Both the position numbers and the translations under genes were made by a program. The notes below the pieces were generated by a model that saw only the letters and a list, made by a program, of their open reading frames with translations, was not told the origin of the DNA and searched no databases. This document shows positions 26,591-35,382 of a stretch of DNA of 64,000 nucleotides, one piece after another; within the stretch, counting starts at the first letter, position 1; each line of letters opens with the position of its first letter. This DNA is from Xiheimicrobium sp033763395 (GTDB taxonomy: Bacteria > Myxococcota > Myxococcia > Myxococcales > Myxococcaceae). The stretch spans positions 1-64,000 of the forward strand of contig JANRKQ010000154.1 of NCBI GenBank assembly GCA_033763395.1, read 5' to 3'.

Positions 26591-28471
26591 TTGTCACCCC
26601 CCGCCCCCAATGCTCCACTCCCGCGCCGCGTGGCCGACGCGCGAGAACGGTACGTCTTCATCAAGCACCTGGCCGAAGGCGGCATGGCCGACGTGTTCCT
26701 CGCGAGGGACGTGGGCACGACGCCGCCGCGGCTGGTGGTGGTGAAGCGGCTTCTGGCTGACCTCAAGTCCCAGAAGGACCACGTCGGTATGTTCCTCGAC
26801 GAGTCCGACCTGGCGATGCGGCTGGTGCACCCGAACATCGTGCGGGCGTACGACCGGGGCAGCACGAAAGACGGGCCGTTCCTCGTGCTCGAGTACCTCG
26901 CGGGCTACGACCTCGACCTCGTCATCGAGCGGCTCAAGCAGACGGGCGGGCAGCTGCCCTGGGAGCTGGCGGTGCGGGTCATCACGGCCGTCGCGCACGG
27001 CATGGCCCACGCGCACGAGCTGACGGGCACCGACGGCAAGCCGCTCAACCTCGTGCACCGCGACCTGACGCCGTCGAACATCTTCCTCACCTTCGACGGG
27101 CTGGTGAAGGTGCTCGACTTCGGCATCGCGCGGGCCGAGGAGCGCCGCACCCGCACCTCGACGGGCATGCTCAAGGGCAAGGCGCGCTACCTGGCGCCGG
27201 AGCAGATTCAGGGCCTGCCGGCCGACGGGCGGGTCGACGAGTTCGCGCTGGGCGCCGCGCTCTACGAGACGTTGACGCTCAAGCCGCTCTTCCAGGGGGA
27301 CAACGAGCTGGCCGTCATCCACTCCATCCTCGAGCGCAAGCGGCCGCAGCTGAGCCAGGTGCGCAGCGGCGTGCCCGAGCTGCTCGACGTCGTGTTCGAG
27401 ACGATGACGGCGCAGCTGCGGGAAGACCGGTACCCGACGATGCGGGCGGTGGCCGAGGCGCTCGAGGCGGTGGTGCCTCCGACCGGAGACTGGCGCGCGA
27501 CGCTGTCGGGCTTCGTGCGGCAACACTTCGGCCCCGACTTCGAGGCCCACGCCTCGCTCATGGCGCGGCTGTCGAGCGCGTCGACGAGCGAGCTGAAGGC
27601 CTTCTTCGAGCAGGGTACCGCCCTCGACGCGGCGCTGGCCGACCCGGGGCGTACGCAGAAGACGACCGTCGTCACCAACCCGCAGATCCCCGCCGAGGCC
27701 CGCCGCACGCCGATGGGCGCCGTCGACGTGCCGCTCGAGCTGCCGACCGAGCCCCTCGCGGTGACGGCGCCCGTGCCGGCCCCTCCGACGTCCGAGGGCG
27801 CCCGGCCCCTGCGCCTGCCGGGCGAGGACTCGACGGTGCCCGAGCTGCTCCCCGTGCCGTCGCCGCGGCCCTCGGCGCCCGACGCCGCGAGCGGCGACCT
27901 GCCCTCGCGCCGCCTGGCCGTGCCGCTCCTCGCGGGCCTCGTCGTCGTGCTGGCCGTCGGTGGCTTCGCCGCCTGGAAGGGCCGCAAGCCGGCGGGCCCC
28001 ACGAAGGGGTCGCTGCTGGTGCGCTCGGTGCCGCCCGGCGCCACCCTCGAGGTCGACGGGCGCCCCATCGCCTCGCGCACGCCGACGGCGCTGAGCGACC
28101 TGCCCGCCGGCCAGCACCAGCTCGTGCTGAAGCACCCCGACGCGCTCGTCGCCATCCAGCTCGTCGAGGTCGCCGCCGGAGAGCAGCGCACCGTCGACGT
28201 CACGCTCCCTTCGCGCGAAGGCACGCTGTCGCTCGCGGTGTCGCCCGAGAGTGCGGTGGTGCTCGTCGATGGCCGTGAGGTCGTGCTCGACGCCGGCGTC
28301 GGTCGCACCGAGCCGCTCACCGCCGGGCGGCATGAAGTGCTGGTGCGCGCGCTCGGGTACCAGCAGCAGGTGCGCGAGGTCGAGGTGAAGGACGGCCAGC
28401 ACGACGCCCTGCGAATCGACCTCGCGCCCGAGGCCCAGGCTCCGGTCGGGTTGCCCGTCGAGCCGCGTTGA
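26591..28471 (+). CDS. Membrane Ser/Thr protein kinase with C-terminal PEGA domains
   Basis: 626 residues if started at the TTG at 26591; a GTG at 26630 is an alternative, and neither has a clear ribosome binding site. Kinase motifs (about 22-285): AEGGMADVF, VVVKRLL, VHRDLTPSN (Thr replaces the usual Lys after the catalytic loop), LDFGIA and YLAPEQ. A transmembrane helix lies at about 437-457. Two PEGA-like domains follow (about 470-540 and 545-615), starting KGSLLVRSVPPGA and EGTLSLAVSPES; such domains often sit on the outer face and may bind envelope components. It is divergent from the MlaC-like gene and ends 74 bases before metK. Confidence 0.9.
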   Translation: MSPPAPNAPLPRRVADARERYVFIKHLAEGGMADVFLARDVGTTPPRLVVVKRLLADLKSQKDHVGMFLDESDLAMRLVHPNIVRAYDRGSTKDGPFLVLEYLAGYDLDLVIERLKQTGGQLPWELAVRVITAVAHGMAHAHELTGTDGKPLNLVHRDLTPSNIFLTFDGLVKVLDFGIARAEERRTRTSTGMLKGKARYLAPEQIQGLPADGRVDEFALGAALYETLTLKPLFQGDNELAVIHSILERKRPQLSQVRSGVPELLDVVFETMTAQLREDRYPTMRAVAEALEAVVPPTGDWRATLSGFVRQHFGPDFEAHASLMARLSSASTSELKAFFEQGTALDAALADPGRTQKTTVVTNPQIPAEARRTPMGAVDVPLELPTEPLAVTAPVPAPPTSEGARPLRLPGEDSTVPELLPVPSPRPSAPDAASGDLPSRRLAVPLLAGLVVVLAVGGFAAWKGRKPAGPTKGSLLVRSVPPGATLEVDGRPIASRTPTALSDLPAGQHQLVLKHPDALVAIQLVEVAAGEQRTVDVTLPSREGTLSLAVSPESAVVLVDGREVVLDAGVGRTEPLTAGRHEVLVRALGYQQQVREVEVKDGQHDALRIDLAPEAQAPVGLPVEPR

Positions 28472-28545
28472 CCCGCTTGACGCTGCGCGCTAGAGGCCGC
28501 GCCGTTCAAGTCGCTGTCGTTCCCTCCAACTGCCTCAAGACGACC

Positions 28546-29715
28546 ATGCCCAAGGACTACCTCTTCACTTCTGAATCCGTGACGGAAGGCCACCCGGACA
28601 AGATCTGCGATCAGATCTCCGACGGCGTCGTCGACGCGCTCATCGAGAAGGACCCGTACGCCCGCATCGCGGTCGAGACGCTGGTCAAGACGGGCATCGC
28701 CATCGTCGCGGGCGAGGTCACCACCAACGCGTGGATCGACATTCCCCGCATCGTGCGCAACACCATCACGCGCATCGGTTACACCGACTCGTCGATGGGC
28801 TTCGACGGCCACACCTGTGGCGTCATGGTGGCCATCGAGGGCCAGTCGCAGGACATCGCGCGCGGCGTCGACGAGGGCTCCAAGAAGGAGCAGGGCGCCG
28901 GCGACCAGGGCATGATGTTCGGCTACGCGTGCAACGAGACGGCCGAGCTGATGCCCGCGCCGATCCACTACGCGCACGCGCTGACGAAGAAGCTCGCCGA
29001 CGTGCGCCGCAAGAAGCACGACTGGATCCGCCCTGACGGCAAGTCGCAGGTCACCATCGAGTACAAGAACGGCAAGCCCGTGCGCATCGACGCGGTCGTG
29101 CTGTCGACCCAGCACGCCGAAGAGGTGACGAACAAGAAGATCAAGGACGTCATCATGGAGGAGGTCATCAAGGCCGCCCTCCCTGCCAAGCTCGTCGACA
29201 AGAAGACCAAGTTCTTCATCAACCCGACCGGCCGCTTCGTCATCGGCGGCCCCATGGGCGACTCGGGCGTCACGGGCCGGAAGATCATCGTCGACACCTA
29301 CGGCGGCATGGGCCGGCACGGCGGCGGCGCGTTCTCGGGCAAGGACCCCTCGAAGGTCGACCGCTCGGCGGCGTACATGGGCCGCTACATCGCCAAGAAC
29401 GTGGTGGCGGCCGGGCTGGCCGACCGCTGCGAGGTGCAGGTCTCGTACGCCATCGGCGTCGCCGAGCCCGTGAGCGTGCTGGTCGAGACGTTCGGCACCG
29501 CGAAGGCCGACGAGGACGCCATCGGCAAGGCCGTGCGCGAGGTGTTCGGCCTCAAGCCGCGGCAGATCATCGAGCACCTCGACCTGCTCAAGCCCATCTA
29601 CCAGCGCACCGCGGCGTACGGCCACTTCGGCCGCTCCGAGTTCAGCTGGGAGAAGACGGACAAGAAGGACGCGCTCCGCGACGCCGTGGGCGCTTCGAAG
29701 ATCAAGGCGGCCTGA
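28546..29715 (+). CDS. metK: S-adenosylmethionine synthase
   Basis: 389 residues, the normal family length, from the ATG at 28546. It makes S-adenosylmethionine from methionine and ATP in the cytoplasm. Signatures are complete: TEGHPDK near the N-terminus (ATP-binding His and Asp), the GAGDQG loop in the first third, the PTGRF-x-IGGP segment, and GGGAFSGKD in the last third. An upstream extension to 28468 exists but is not needed. The enzyme is essential in most bacteria. A strong hairpin terminator follows. No SAM riboswitch could be recognised in the 74-bp leader. Confidence 0.98.
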   Translation: MPKDYLFTSESVTEGHPDKICDQISDGVVDALIEKDPYARIAVETLVKTGIAIVAGEVTTNAWIDIPRIVRNTITRIGYTDSSMGFDGHTCGVMVAIEGQSQDIARGVDEGSKKEQGAGDQGMMFGYACNETAELMPAPIHYAHALTKKLADVRRKKHDWIRPDGKSQVTIEYKNGKPVRIDAVVLSTQHAEEVTNKKIKDVIMEEVIKAALPAKLVDKKTKFFINPTGRFVIGGPMGDSGVTGRKIIVDTYGGMGRHGGGAFSGKDPSKVDRSAAYMGRYIAKNVVAAGLADRCEVQVSYAIGVAEPVSVLVETFGTAKADEDAIGKAVREVFGLKPRQIIEHLDLLKPIYQRTAAYGHFGRSEFSWEKTDKKDALRDAVGASKIKAA

Positions 29716-29740
29716 CCGACCGGTCGTCGCCGTGAAGGCC

Positions 29741-29771
29741 AGCCCTTCTCCGGAGCGACCGGGGAGGGGCT
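29741..29771 (+). terminator. Intrinsic terminator of metK
   Basis: An 11-bp stem (29741-29751 with 29761-29771, including two G-U pairs) closes a nine-base loop and is followed by a T-rich run at 29772-29780. It lies 26 bases after the metK stop. Confidence 0.75.
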
Positions 29772-29807
29772 GTTTGCTGTGGGTGGGTCCGCACGAAGGG
29801 AGACGCT

Positions 29808-31163
29808 TTGGCCATGGCGCGCGCATCGTCGAAGGGCACCTCGGGGAAGCAGGCCTCGCTCGCGAAGCTGGCGGGGTCACTCGACACCAAGAAGCGGCCG
29901 CTCCCGGCCGATGCGCAGCCTGCGGCGGTGGCGGCGCTGACGCGTGAGGTGAAGGGCCGGGCAGGAACGGCCGAGCGGGCGGGCGCGGCGACGCTGTCGG
30001 CCGAGGTGAAGGGCCGGGCGCAGTCAGCGGGTGGGTCGAGCGGAGGTGCGGTCGGGTCGAGCAAGGCGTCGCCGGCGTCGAGCGGCGGTTCGTCGGCCTC
30101 GAGCAAGGCGTCGTCGGCGTCGAGCGGCGGTTCGTCGGCGTCGAGCAAGGCGTCGCCGGCGTCGAGCGGAGGTTCGTCGGCCTCGAGCAAGGCGTCGCCG
30201 GCGTCGAGCGGAGGTTCGTCGGCCTCGAGCAAGGCGTCGTCGGTGTCGAGCGGTTCGTCGGGAGCGAACAAGGCGTCGTCGGCGTCGAGCGGCGTGTCGT
30301 CGGCCTCGAGCCTCGAGAGCCGTGGTGGACGGAGCGGCCCAGAAGCGCAGAGCAGTCCACCGCTCCGCGGCGGCTCTCCTTCCGCGGCGCGGAGTGAGTC
30401 GTCGGTCGGTCCCGTGGCGACGCGCGGAACGTCCTCGACTGCCGCGGCATCGTCACTTCCGACCCGTGGGCCCTCGACGTCGGCTGGCTCGCAAGGCCGG
30501 CCCCGGTCGTCGGCGCCGCGCGGCCAGGCAGCGGCGGGCGGCTTTCGCAGTTCGTCCGCTCCATCGACCCCGGCGGGTGGGCCGGGCTTCTCGGTGTCCC
30601 GTCAGGGCGCGCTCGCCTCGCTCCAGCGCACGCCCGCGGCGCCAGTGAAGACGCCCACCACCTCGGTGAAGGCGCCGTCGGCCGACCCCCGCCGCCGCTA
30701 CCCGCGCGCCAACCTGCAGGTGAAGGCCCGGCTGTCGCTCGCCGACGACCCGTCGCGCGTCTTCGAGGCGGCGCTGCCGACGGTGAACATCAGCGTGGGC
30801 GGCCTGTTCCTCGAGTCGAGCTTCTTCCTCAAGATGGGCACGCGCCTGCTGGTGGAGCTGAAGCTGCCGCCGAAGGGCCGCACGGTGCAGGTGAAGGCCG
30901 AGGTGGTGCGCGTCGAGTCCACCATCGACGGCGCCAGCGGCTTCGCCCTGCGCTTCACCGACTACCTCGACGGCAGCGAGGTGGTGCTGGCGACGCACTT
31001 CCTCTCACCGGTGCTGCGCGAGTTCATCACCGCCTACGCGAAGCAGCACCGCTTCGACGCCAGCGCCGAGTACATCGCGCACACCGCCGACGTGCTGGCC
31101 GCGTGGGAGCTCAAGAAGGCCGAGCTCGGCGGCGACGTCTGGAGCCTCACCTCGCTCTCATGA
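29808..31163 (+). CDS. PilZ-domain protein with Ser/Ala repeat linker
   Basis: 451 residues from the TTG at 29808, which has GAAGGGAGA ending four bases upstream; an ATG two codons later (29814) is the alternative. The N-terminal third is low-complexity: Lys/Ala-rich, then five exact 14-residue Ser/Ala/Gly/Lys repeats (about residues 83-155). The PilZ domain follows (about 295-400): RRRYPRANLQ gives the RxxxR switch region and NISVGGLFLES the NxSxxGG motif, so c-di-GMP binding is plausible. A C-terminal helical segment of about 40 residues ends in an ATGA overlap with uppP, so the two genes are translationally coupled. Confidence 0.85.
   Translation: MAMARASSKGTSGKQASLAKLAGSLDTKKRPLPADAQPAAVAALTREVKGRAGTAERAGAATLSAEVKGRAQSAGGSSGGAVGSSKASPASSGGSSASSKASSASSGGSSASSKASPASSGGSSASSKASPASSGGSSASSKASSVSSGSSGANKASSASSGVSSASSLESRGGRSGPEAQSSPPLRGGSPSAARSESSVGPVATRGTSSTAAASSLPTRGPSTSAGSQGRPRSSAPRGQAAAGGFRSSSAPSTPAGGPGFSVSRQGALASLQRTPAAPVKTPTTSVKAPSADPRRRYPRANLQVKARLSLADDPSRVFEAALPTVNISVGGLFLESSFFLKMGTRLLVELKLPPKGRTVQVKAEVVRVESTIDGASGFALRFTDYLDGSEVVLATHFLSPVLREFITAYAKQHRFDASAEYIAHTADVLAAWELKKAELGGDVWSLTSLS
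30057..30266. repeat. 42-bp in-frame tandem repeat, five copies
   Basis: TCGAGCAAGGCGTCG recurs at 30057, 30099, 30141, 30183 and 30225, an exact 42-bp period, and then degenerates. It encodes the Ser/Ala/Gly/Lys linker of the PilZ protein. Copies differ by only a few bases, so the array is likely variable between strains. Confidence 0.85.
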
Positions 31164-31981
31164 CGTACTTCGAAGCCGTGGTGCTGGGCCTCGTGCAGGG
31201 GCTGACCGAGTTCCTCCCCATCTCGTCGACGGCGCACCTTCGCATCGTGCCGGCGCTGCTCGGCTGGAAGGACCCGGGCGCGGCCTACTCGGCCGTCATT
31301 CAGCTCGGCACGGTGGGCGCGGTGCTGGTGTACTTCGCGAAGGACCTGCTGGGCCTGACGCGCGCGTTCCTCAAAGGGCTCGTCGACCGGCAGCCCTTCG
31401 GCACGCTCGAGTCGCGGCTGGCCTGGTTCGTCGGCCTCGGCACGATTCCCATCGGCGTGTGCGGGCTGCTCTTCAAGAAGACCATCGAGACCTCGCTGCG
31501 AAGCCTCTACGTCATCTCGGCCTCGCTCATCGTGCTGGCGGTGGTGCTCTTCGTCGTCGAGCGGCTCGCCGCGCACAAGCGCACCCTGGCCGAGATGACG
31601 CTGCGAGACGGCCTCGTCGTCGGCCTCTGGCAGGCGGTGGCGTTGATTCCCGGCAGCTCGCGCAGCGGCACCACCATCACCGGCGCGCTGTCGCTCGGCT
31701 TCACCCGCGCCGACGCCGCGCGCTACTCGTTTCTCTTGTCGATTCCCGCGACGACGCTGGCGGGCGTCTTCGAGCTCAAGCACCTGCTCGAGGCCACCGA
31801 CGGGCCGGGCGTGGGGCTGTTGGCCACGGGCACGGTGGTGTCCTTCCTGTCGGGGCTGGGCGCCATCTGGGGGCTGCTCCAGTTCCTCAAGAGCCGCTCG
31901 ACGCTCGTGTTCGTCGTCTACCGCGTCGTGCTGGGGCTGACGCTGCTGGGCCTGCTGTCGGCCGGCGTGCTGACGCCCTGA
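31160..31981 (+). CDS. uppP: Undecaprenyl-diphosphate phosphatase (UppP/BacA)
   Basis: 273 residues from the ATG at 31160, overlapping the PilZ stop by four bases. It recycles undecaprenyl pyrophosphate to the monophosphate carrier used for peptidoglycan, LPS and other envelope polymers. The family motifs are present: LVQGLTEFLPISSTAHL at the N-terminus (catalytic Glu and the PISSTAH segment) and PGSSRSGTTITGAL in the middle (phosphate-binding Arg-Ser-Gly). The protein is hydrophobic throughout with seven to eight membrane segments. Coupling to a PilZ gene could place lipid-carrier recycling under c-di-GMP-linked control, which is inference. Confidence 0.96.
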   Translation: MTYFEAVVLGLVQGLTEFLPISSTAHLRIVPALLGWKDPGAAYSAVIQLGTVGAVLVYFAKDLLGLTRAFLKGLVDRQPFGTLESRLAWFVGLGTIPIGVCGLLFKKTIETSLRSLYVISASLIVLAVVLFVVERLAAHKRTLAEMTLRDGLVVGLWQAVALIPGSSRSGTTITGALSLGFTRADAARYSFLLSIPATTLAGVFELKHLLEATDGPGVGLLATGTVVSFLSGLGAIWGLLQFLKSRSTLVFVVYRVVLGLTLLGLLSAGVLTP

Positions 31982-32021
31982 GGCCGAGGACGTCACGGTG
32001 GGCCCGCGTCACCGGCGGGGG

Positions 32022-32675
32022 CTAGGGCGAGACGGTCTCGGCCGGAGCCTCGAGCTTCGCGGCCTCGGGCTTCGCCAGCTGCTCCCCGAGGTCGAGGGCG
32101 ACGTTCGTCTCGCGGCGAATGACGATGCGCTGGAAGAAGGTCGTGTTGGGCACGTTGATGAACCGGCCGTCTTTCGTCTTGAGCGTGGTGAAGAAGAACG
32201 AGAGGTCGACCACCTGGCCCTCGATGGGGTCGGGTGGAAAGGCCACCTCGTCACCGATGCGGAAGGGCCGGGTGATGAGTATGAGGACGGTGCAGGTGAT
32301 GTTGGCGAGCGTGCTCCAGAGGGCCACGAAGCCGACGGCCACCAGCGTCGCCGCGCCCGCGAGCACGGTGAAGAGGTCGACGTCGGTGAAGTGCCCCACC
32401 AGCGTGCTGACGGCGCCGAGCGAGACGAGCAGGCGCAGGCCGGTGCGCAGCGGCCGCAACGACTCGGCCGGAGCGCCGACGCGCGCCGCCAGCGCCTTCA
32501 TCACGGGGCCTCCGGCGAACCACCACAGAATGGCGGCGCCCAGCAGCACGAGCGCGACGAAGGTGAGCGCCGCGAGGACGGGGCCCCAGGGGCCGGACTC
32601 GGTGATGCGCTCGAGCAGGCGGTTCAGCAGCCCGCGCGGCATGGGAAAGCTGGGGGTCGACTCGGTCGTCCACAT
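32022..32675 (-). CDS. MscS-family small-conductance mechanosensitive channel
   Basis: 217 residues. Two membrane helices (about 34-58 and 70-95) are followed by the Gly/Ala-rich pore helix (LAGAATLVAVGFVALWSTLANI) and the MscS beta-domain signature ITRPFRIGDEV, then GQVVDLSFFFTTLKTKDGRFINVPNTTFF. The chain is shorter than E. coli MscS (286), with a reduced C-terminal portal domain. The family opens on membrane tension to release solutes at osmotic downshock. An alternative start exists at 32642. It converges on uppP, 40 bases away. Confidence 0.9.
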   Translation of the reverse strand: MWTTESTPSFPMPRGLLNRLLERITESGPWGPVLAALTFVALVLLGAAILWWFAGGPVMKALAARVGAPAESLRPLRTGLRLLVSLGAVSTLVGHFTDVDLFTVLAGAATLVAVGFVALWSTLANITCTVLILITRPFRIGDEVAFPPDPIEGQVVDLSFFFTTLKTKDGRFINVPNTTFFQRIVIRRETNVALDLGEQLAKPEAAKLEAPAETVSP

Positions 32676-32687
32676 GACGGCGAGTCC

Positions 32688-33077
32688 CTAAGGGCTCGCG
32701 CGGGCGCCAGCAAGCAGGCTCGCACGGCCGGGCCGACCGTGGCCTCCTCGCGGCGGTGCCTCGTGTCTGCGCGGTTGGGGTCGCTCAGCGTACCCGCCCG
32801 AGTCGGCGCCGCCCCTCTCGCACGAGGAGCCCGTCCACCCGAGCGCGCGGCGCACGACGCCCTCGGCCTGGGCCAGGGGGAAGAACACGAGCTCCCAGGT
32901 GGTGAACCCGGGTGGGCCGCGGGATGCGTGGGGGCCGGTGACCTGGCTGCCGCTGAAGACCAACCGGTGGCTGAGGCGCGCCAGCCCGTACCCGCCGCCG
33001 TACATCGAGACGGCGAGACCGAGCAGCAGCGCAGTCACGCTCCGCAGCGGGTGCGAAGAAGGCGGGGCGACCGACAT
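32688..33077 (-). CDS. Small membrane protein, hypothetical
   Basis: 129 residues from the ATG at 33077 (an alternative ATG lies at 33112). The N-terminal half is convincing as protein: a hydrophobic segment SVTALLLGLAVSMYGGGYG is followed by a soluble stretch with FTTWELVFFPLAQAEGVVRRALG. The last 40 residues are Arg/Gly/Pro-rich and look like translated non-coding sequence, so the frame may be extended by a lost stop. I do not recognise the family. It begins beside the tandem-repeat array at 33122. Confidence 0.45.
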   Translation of the reverse strand: MSVAPPSSHPLRSVTALLLGLAVSMYGGGYGLARLSHRLVFSGSQVTGPHASRGPPGFTTWELVFFPLAQAEGVVRRALGWTGSSCERGGADSGGYAERPQPRRHEAPPRGGHGRPGRASLLAGARASP

Positions 33078-33121
33078 GCCTCGACTGTCCGTCAGGAAGA
33101 CGGAGAACGCCATCGCCTGAA

Positions 33122-33452
33122 GGTGCGAGTGGCTTGACGGCCGCGTTGCTCGGATGGCTCCAGCTTCCGTCAAGGACGCGGTCTGATGGCGCGAGTCGCT
33201 CGCTGGCTGCGTTGCGTGAGGGCCCCCACTGCGCCAGGCCTGCCTCGAGGACGCGGTCCAAAGGCGCGAGTGGCTCCGGGCCGCGTTCCGTCGAGGGCTC
33301 CCACTGCTCCAGGCCGCGTCGAAGACGTGGTCTGAAGGCACGAGTGGCTCCATGGCCGCTTTGCGTGAAGGAGCTCGCGCTGCTCCAGCCTGGGTCGAAG
33401 GCGCGACTCGCCGCATGGCCGCGTCGGAGCGAACCCGCTGAGTTCGCCGCTC
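33122..33452. repeat. Array of imperfect 63-75 bp tandem repeats
   Basis: Five successive units begin with a GGCGCGAGTGGCT-like anchor at 33122, 33188, 33263, 33337 and 33400 (periods 66, 75, 74, 63). Each unit also carries a GCCGCGTT-like element, a CTCC(A)CTGC(T/G)CCAGG element and a TCGA-GACG-GGTCTGAA tail; the last unit is partial. Frames cross the array on both strands but encode only repeat peptides. It fills most of the stretch between the small membrane gene and the oxidoreductase gene. Confidence 0.75.
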
Positions 33453-33490
33453 CACCCACCACCGTGAGGGGACGAAGGTGCCCGCGAGCC
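33453..33490. other. Short spacer after the repeat array
   Basis: Immediately downstream of the repeat array and before the oxidoreductase stop; nothing recognised. With the array it completes a gene-free stretch of about 410 bases from 33078. Confidence 0.4.
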
Positions 33491-34852
33491 CTACCGCAGC
33501 GGCGAGAGGCTCCCCAGCACCGTGGGAAGGAGCTCACTCACCGTCGGGTGGGGAAAGACCGCCCGCCGTAGGGCCGTGGCCGTCGCGCCGAGCGTCATCG
33601 CGGTGGCCAGCACCGAGATCGCCTCGTCCGCTTCGATGCCCACCAGCGTCGCGCCGAGCAGCTCGTCGGTCCTCGCGTCGACGAGCACCTTCAGGAAGCC
33701 GTCCGTTTCACCGCGCTCGCGTGCCCGGCCCACGCGTGTCATGGGCCGCAAGCCCTTGAGCACGGCGCGGCCGCTCGCGAGGGCCTCTTTCTCGGACCAG
33801 CCCACCCGGCCCACCGGCGGGTCGACGTACACGCCCGCGACGAAGGGCCGCTTCGCGATGGAGCGCTGCTGCCCGTCGAGGAGGTTCGCCGCCACCACCT
33901 CGAAGTCGTTGTACGAGGTGTGGGTGAAGGCGCCGCGGCCGTTGACGTCGCCCAGCGCCCAGATGTGTGGCGCCGAGGTGCGCAGGGCGTCGTCGACGGT
34001 GATGTAGCCGCGCGCGTCGGTGACGACGCCCGCCTTCCCGAGGTCGAGGCGGTCGCTGTTCGGCACCCGGCCCACGGCCGCCAGGAGGTGGCTGCCCTCG
34101 ATGGCCTCACCGCCCGCGAGCACGACGCGCACGCCGCCGCCCGTCTGCTCCACGCGCTCCACGCTGACGTGGGTCCGCACGGTGAGGCCCTCACGCTCGA
34201 GCGCCGGCTGCACCACGGCCACCACGTCGTCGTCTTCCCGCGGGAGCAACCGCGGCCCGCGCTCGAGCACCGTGACGCGGCTGCCGAAGCGACGGAAGGC
34301 CTGGCCGAACTCGAGCCCGATGAAGCTGCCTCCAAGGATGACGAGGTGCTCGGGCGCCTCGGTGAGCTCCATCATCTCGGTGTTGGTGAGGGCGATGGCT
34401 GCGAGCCCCGGCGTGTCGGGCCGCACCGGCCGTGCGCCGACGTTCAGGAAGAAGCGCTCGCCGCGCACGGTGTCTCCGCCCACGTCGAGCGTCGTGGGCG
34501 AGGTGAACCGCGCGCGGGCCCGAAACTGGGTGAGGTTCTTCAGGCTCCCCAGCCACGAGTCGAGCCCGGCGCGCGACTCGTTCACCACGGCGTCCTTGCG
34601 GGCCTTCACGCGCGCGTAGTCCACCCGCACCGGGCCCGTGTCGACCCCCCACCGCGCCGCCTCCCGCGCCACGAAGGCGGCCCGCGCGCTGGCGATGAGC
34701 GTCTTGGTGGGAGTGCAGCCGTCGTTGACGCAGGTGCCGCCGAGGCGCCGCTCCTCGATGAGGGCCACCGTGCGCCCGGCTTCGGCGAGGCGCGCCGCGA
34801 GGAAGGGCCCTGCCTGTCCTGCGCCAACCACCACGTCGTCGAAGGTGTGCAT
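33491..34852 (-). CDS. FAD-dependent pyridine nucleotide-disulfide oxidoreductase (RclA/mercuric-reductase-like)
   Basis: 453 residues, full family length. The N-terminus has the FAD-binding VVGAGQAGPFLAARLAEAG, then the redox-active pair Cys41/Cys46 (GGTCVNDGCTPTKT). A second Rossmann motif, ILGGSFIGLEFG, binds NAD(P)H, and ALGDVNGRGAFTHTSYND is the second FAD site. The C-terminal dimer domain ends with FPHPTVSE, carrying the catalytic His. No N-terminal heavy-metal domain is present, so mercuric ion reduction is unlikely. It resembles RclA-type or orphan reductases linked to oxidant or metal stress. It is divergent from the small gene at 34921. Confidence 0.9.
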   Translation of the reverse strand: MHTFDDVVVGAGQAGPFLAARLAEAGRTVALIEERRLGGTCVNDGCTPTKTLIASARAAFVAREAARWGVDTGPVRVDYARVKARKDAVVNESRAGLDSWLGSLKNLTQFRARARFTSPTTLDVGGDTVRGERFFLNVGARPVRPDTPGLAAIALTNTEMMELTEAPEHLVILGGSFIGLEFGQAFRRFGSRVTVLERGPRLLPREDDDVVAVVQPALEREGLTVRTHVSVERVEQTGGGVRVVLAGGEAIEGSHLLAAVGRVPNSDRLDLGKAGVVTDARGYITVDDALRTSAPHIWALGDVNGRGAFTHTSYNDFEVVAANLLDGQQRSIAKRPFVAGVYVDPPVGRVGWSEKEALASGRAVLKGLRPMTRVGRARERGETDGFLKVLVDARTDELLGATLVGIEADEAISVLATAMTLGATATALRRAVFPHPTVSELLPTVLGSLSPLR

Positions 34853-34920
34853 CTCGCCTCCCGGGGAAAGGGTTTCGCCACTGAGGTCCGTGGCGGCCTT
34901 TCGGTTACAGTGCCTCGCTC

Positions 34921-35382
34921 ATGGAAGACCGTATCCGGCTTGCGTCTGACGAGCTGTACCTCTGGCCGGCGGCGAAGCCGGGCCTGTCGATTCGCGGCTC
35001 GTTCGTCGGCCGCGCCGTGCTCACCGACACCCGGTTTCTCTTCCTCTCAGCGGGCGCCCATGAGGCCCGGGACCGCGCGCTGGCGGCGTTGCTCTTCGGC
35101 CGGCTGGGGAAGGCGCTCCTGGGCCAGTCGACGAAGGACCTCGACCTGCGCGCGCTCGAGAACGCCGGCAGCCTCGAGGTGCCGCTGGAGTCGCTCGAGG
35201 GGCCGCACGCGGGCCGCCGCTGGGACTTCGCGACGTGGTTCGGCTTCACCCACCCCCGCGGCGTCGCCTCGCTCATGCCCCGCACGAGCCTGCTGTGGAG
35301 TGGCGCGAAGGCCTGGGCCGAAGCCCTCGTCGCAGCGAAGTCTGAGTCTGCTGCGTCAGGACGTGGAGCCGGCCCAGCGTGA
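34921..35382 (+). CDS. Hypothetical GRAM/PH-like protein
   Basis: 153 residues from the ATG at 34921. The opening (SDELYLWPAAKPG, then GRAVLTDTRFLFLSAG) has the strand-turn-strand look of GRAM or PH-like domains, where a lipid- or protein-binding beta-sandwich starts with a similar 'gxLyLTdxRLif' segment. A helical insertion (ALLFGRLGKALLG) follows and the chain closes with FATWFGFTHPRGVASL. The family assignment is tentative. The last 27 bases overlap the convergent thioesterase gene. Confidence 0.65.
   Translation: MEDRIRLASDELYLWPAAKPGLSIRGSFVGRAVLTDTRFLFLSAGAHEARDRALAALLFGRLGKALLGQSTKDLDLRALENAGSLEVPLESLEGPHAGRRWDFATWFGFTHPRGVASLMPRTSLLWSGAKAWAEALVAAKSESAASGRGAGPA

Noticed and set aside
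28477..28496. TTGACG and TAGAGG upstream of metK as a promoter
   Set aside because: The two elements are only eight bases apart, too close for -35 and -10 boxes.
27262..30564. A 1100-codon open frame on the minus strand antisense to the PEGA kinase, metK and PilZ genes
   Set aside because: It covers the well-supported metK gene in antisense, its product is Arg/Thr/Ser/Pro-rich low-complexity sequence, and high-GC DNA produces such frames opposite real genes.
33122..33452. Repeat array considered as a CRISPR
   Set aside because: Whole units are similar to each other; there are no short identical repeats separated by unique spacers and no cas genes.
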